The notes under the pieces were generated by a model. It worked only from the letters and a program-made list of their open reading frames with translations, did no database searches and was not told the origin of the DNA. Of a stretch of DNA of 64,000 bases, positions 62,540 through 64,000 are shown piece after piece (position 1 is the first letter of the stretch; each line of letters opens with the position of its first letter). The stretch is from VRUE01 sp963703335. GTDB taxonomy: Bacteria > Actinomycetota > Thermoleophilia > Solirubrobacterales > 70-9. Where the stretch lies: positions 248,001-312,000 of the forward strand of contig OY969812.1 of the NCBI GenBank assembly GCA_963703335.1, in the 5' to 3' direction. The translations under genes and the position numbers were made by a program.

Positions 62540-63031
62540 TCAGTCGCTCGCCCGCAGGTCCGAGCTGACGATGTAAGGGGCGAGCCCCTCCCGTATCCAG
62601 TCCGGGATCGCGGTCTTCGCGTCCGCTTCGCGCTCGACCAGCCTCCTCCGCTCGACCAAAACGTGCCGGAGGGTTCCGTCAACCAGCAGCTCTTCCTCGC
62701 GCAGGACCCGATAGCCAGTGGTGATGCTCGTGGTTCCCAGCCCGGTGACAGCGACCTCGAGCGTCATCTCATCGTCGAAATGCGCCGGGCGGCGGTAGCG
62801 CAGCCCTGCCTCCGCGACCACGAAATCGACGCCCCGGTCGATAATCGCCTGGTAGCCGCCGAACGCCGCCCGAAAGAGCTCCGTGATGCCGATGTCGAAG
62901 TACGCGAGAAAGTGGGCGTTGAACACCACACCCTGGGGGTCGCACTCCCCGTAGCGAACGCGCAGCTTGCAGGAGATACACGCTGCCACCACGGCCTTGC
63001 TGGCCACATCTCGCGCTGCCACCCGCATCAC
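62540..63031 (-). CDS. Acyl-CoA thioesterase (4HBT/YbgC-like hot-dog)
   Basis: 163 residues. The signature is VRYGECDPQGVVFNAHFLAY, with the catalytic Asp, then FDIGITELFRAAFGG and RRPAHFDDEMTLEV. It hydrolyses acyl-CoA or 4-hydroxybenzoyl-CoA-like thioesters. It diverges from a CGNR regulator gene with a perfect palindrome between, which suggests it is the regulator's target. Confidence 0.9.
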   Translation of the reverse strand: MMRVAARDVASKAVVAACISCKLRVRYGECDPQGVVFNAHFLAYFDIGITELFRAAFGGYQAIIDRGVDFVVAEAGLRYRRPAHFDDEMTLEVAVTGLGTTSITTGYRVLREEELLVDGTLRHVLVERRRLVEREADAKTAIPDWIREGLAPYIVSSDLRASD

Positions 63032-63060
63032 CCCTTTGGTTGGATTTCGGAAGCGGCTAT

Positions 63061-63089
63061 CTTACCAGTTAATAGATTTAACTGGTAAG
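63061..63089. promoter_or_regulatory. Operator between the thioesterase and CGNR genes
   Basis: CTTACCAGTTAA (63061-63072) and its exact complement TTAACTGGTAAG (63078-63089) flank TAGAT, giving a 29-base palindrome 9 bases before the regulator ATG. It is the only AT-rich stretch locally and covers both divergent promoters. Confidence 0.85.
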
Positions 63090-63098
63090 CTAAAGCTC

Positions 63099-63692
63099 AT
63101 GTCGCGGGCGCCCGAAACGATCCATCTATGGGGAGAGACGCTCTGCCTGGATTACGCCAACAGCGTCGACTGGTCGCCGGAGGACGCGCACGTCGATCCC
63201 GAACGGACCGACATGCTGCGCACGGAGGACATGCTGGAGCGCTGGGGCCGGCGCCTTGAGTTGCTCGGCGAGGATGCCGAGCGGGCGGATGCCGCCGAGC
63301 TACGCCGCGCCCGTGCGCTGCGCGACGCCCTGCACCGTCTCTTCTCTCTGATCAGCCGAGGCCAGGAGCCCGCCGGGAAGGACCTCGAGGTGCTGATGAG
63401 CAACTACGCCCACGCCGTCGAGCGCGCCGCTCTGCTGGCTGGCGAGGACTCCTACGAACTTGACTGGCCCGCACGGGGTCCACGACGGGTCCGCTACGCC
63501 ATCGCCGCCGATGCAATCGGGCTGCTTCAGGATCCAAGTCGCCTGAAGCGTGTCAGCCGCTGCCCCGGGCGCGACTGTGGTTGGCTGTTCCTCAACACCA
63601 GCGGACGTCGCCGTTGGTGTTCGATGTCCACCTGCGGCAGTCGCGAAAAGATGCGGCGACTCCATCGACGCCGAAACAGCACGCCGGGCTGA
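63099..63692 (+). CDS. CGNR zinc-finger (ABATE-domain) transcription regulator
   Basis: 197 residues from MSRAPETIHLWGETLCLDYA, the ABATE ligand-binding domain (LRDALHRLFSLISRGQEPAG). The C-terminal zinc finger reads CPGRDCGWLFLN then RRRWCSMSTCGSREKMRRLH. The start is chosen next to the palindrome; the longer frame reads antisense of the thioesterase. It probably senses a small molecule and controls the divergent thioesterase gene. Confidence 0.92.
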   Translation: MSRAPETIHLWGETLCLDYANSVDWSPEDAHVDPERTDMLRTEDMLERWGRRLELLGEDAERADAAELRRARALRDALHRLFSLISRGQEPAGKDLEVLMSNYAHAVERAALLAGEDSYELDWPARGPRRVRYAIAADAIGLLQDPSRLKRVSRCPGRDCGWLFLNTSGRRRWCSMSTCGSREKMRRLHRRRNSTPG

Positions 63693-63795
63693 GTTGAGCC
63701 GGCAGAGCGCCGCTTTCCCCCGAGATGGCGACTACTTGGGGTTGGTCCACTTTCAACCGGCGGAAGTGGGCGTCATCGCCGGGCATCCAGGTGGC

Positions 63796-63825
63796 TCCAG
63801 GCACTAACGCGCATTAGTGCCTGGA
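63796..63825. repeat. 12-bp perfect inverted repeat
   Basis: TCCAGGCACTAA and TTAGTGCCTGGA surround CGCGCA, about 100 bases past the CGNR stop. It may be a terminator-like hairpin or an arm-type site near the third tRNA-Gly repeat. The rest of the 63693-63912 gap shows no gene. Confidence 0.7.
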
Positions 63826-63912
63826 ATAACGGGGATATGCGGGGATGGTTTGATTTTGTTCCGGGCTCCCGCCCCGGAGCCAACCCCACCACATGCAGGG
63901 GATTCGCGAAAA

Positions 63913-63958
63913 AGCGGCTGATGGGATTCGAACCCACGACCTTCTGCATGGCAATTAG
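63913..63958 (-). repeat. tRNA-Gly(GCC) 3'-end fragment, copy 3 (attachment site)
   Basis: The same 46 bases as copy 2. On the 5' side (63959-63985) the minus strand carries AGCTCAGAAGATCACGGATGA and GCT, which can form a D-arm-like hairpin, but the 5' acceptor strand that should pair with CAGCCGC is not present where expected. So this is either a degenerate tRNA or another bare attachment site next to a further insertion beyond the window. Confidence 0.82.
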
Positions 63959-64000
63959 AAAGCTCATCCGTGATCTTCTGAGCTAAATAAAGCCGATTTG

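Noticed and set aside
60403..63958. Peptides such as MGFEPTTFCM and RADGIRTHDLLHGN read from the tRNA-Gly repeats
   Set aside because: They are accidental translations of tRNA sequence, a known artefact at integration sites.
63913..64000. A complete functional tRNA-Gly gene at the window end
   Set aside because: The 5' acceptor strand does not pair with CAGCCGC and the anticodon stem has mismatches, so only the 3' part is supported.

Overview
The window is high-GC bacterial DNA with tight, overlapping operons (GTGA, ATGA and TTGA start-stop overlaps), frequent GTG and TTG starts, and paired MaoC-type dehydratases like those of actinobacteria. It fits an actinobacterium, plausibly of the Thermoleophilia/Solirubrobacterales type, but no rRNA or other decisive marker is present, so the assignment is an inference.

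Layout. 1-11 kb: the end of an ECF-type sigma factor with a membrane-spanning, Ser/Gly/Asp-rich tail and a secreted Asp-rich partner, then polA, a membrane protein, an ACT-domain malic enzyme, a TIGR01777 epimerase, a small lipoprotein, a pyrophosphate-type phosphofructokinase and a methyltransferase. 11-19.7 kb: a complete tryptophan operon on the minus strand (hisIE-trpE-trpG-trpD-trpC-htrA-trpF-trpB-trpA plus a 49-residue membrane peptide), with an HtrA protease inside it. 19.8-24.6 kb: era-ybeY-phoH-yqeY, a VapBC-like pair, murI and a DUF2269-like gene. 24.7-27.3 kb: hrcA-dnaJ-prmA. 27.4-34.4 kb: a MaoC pair, lepA, a large multipass membrane protein, murJ and rpsT. 34.4-42.7 kb: holA, comEA-comEC, a cupin, leuS and a SpoIIM-like gene. 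42.8-45.1 kb: a KAP P-loop NTPase followed by a 50-residue ORF.

From about 45.2 to 57.2 kb lies an integrative element. It has a membrane module (DUF4407 and two partners), a TraD/HerA-like coupling ATPase, a replication-relaxation-type protein, a DNA methyltransferase, an Xre repressor, an ImmA/IrrE protease and a large serine recombinase whose 3' end runs into a tRNA-Ala gene. The Xre regulator and the transfer operon share the same 17-bp operator. From 57.2 kb to the end is a decaying island: frameshifted saccharopine-dehydrogenase-like and glutathione-transferase genes, a tyrosine-integrase remnant, toxin-antitoxin pairs, and three direct repeats of a tRNA-Gly(GCC) 3' end that look like stacked attachment sites.

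The most unusual feature is a set of long palindromic elements, at least three sequence families. Within each family a core is conserved while the outer arms differ between copies yet stay self-complementary. Several lie between genes. Others sit in frame inside protein-coding genes: the start of trpA, an internal loop of prmA, and two loops of the 685-residue membrane protein.
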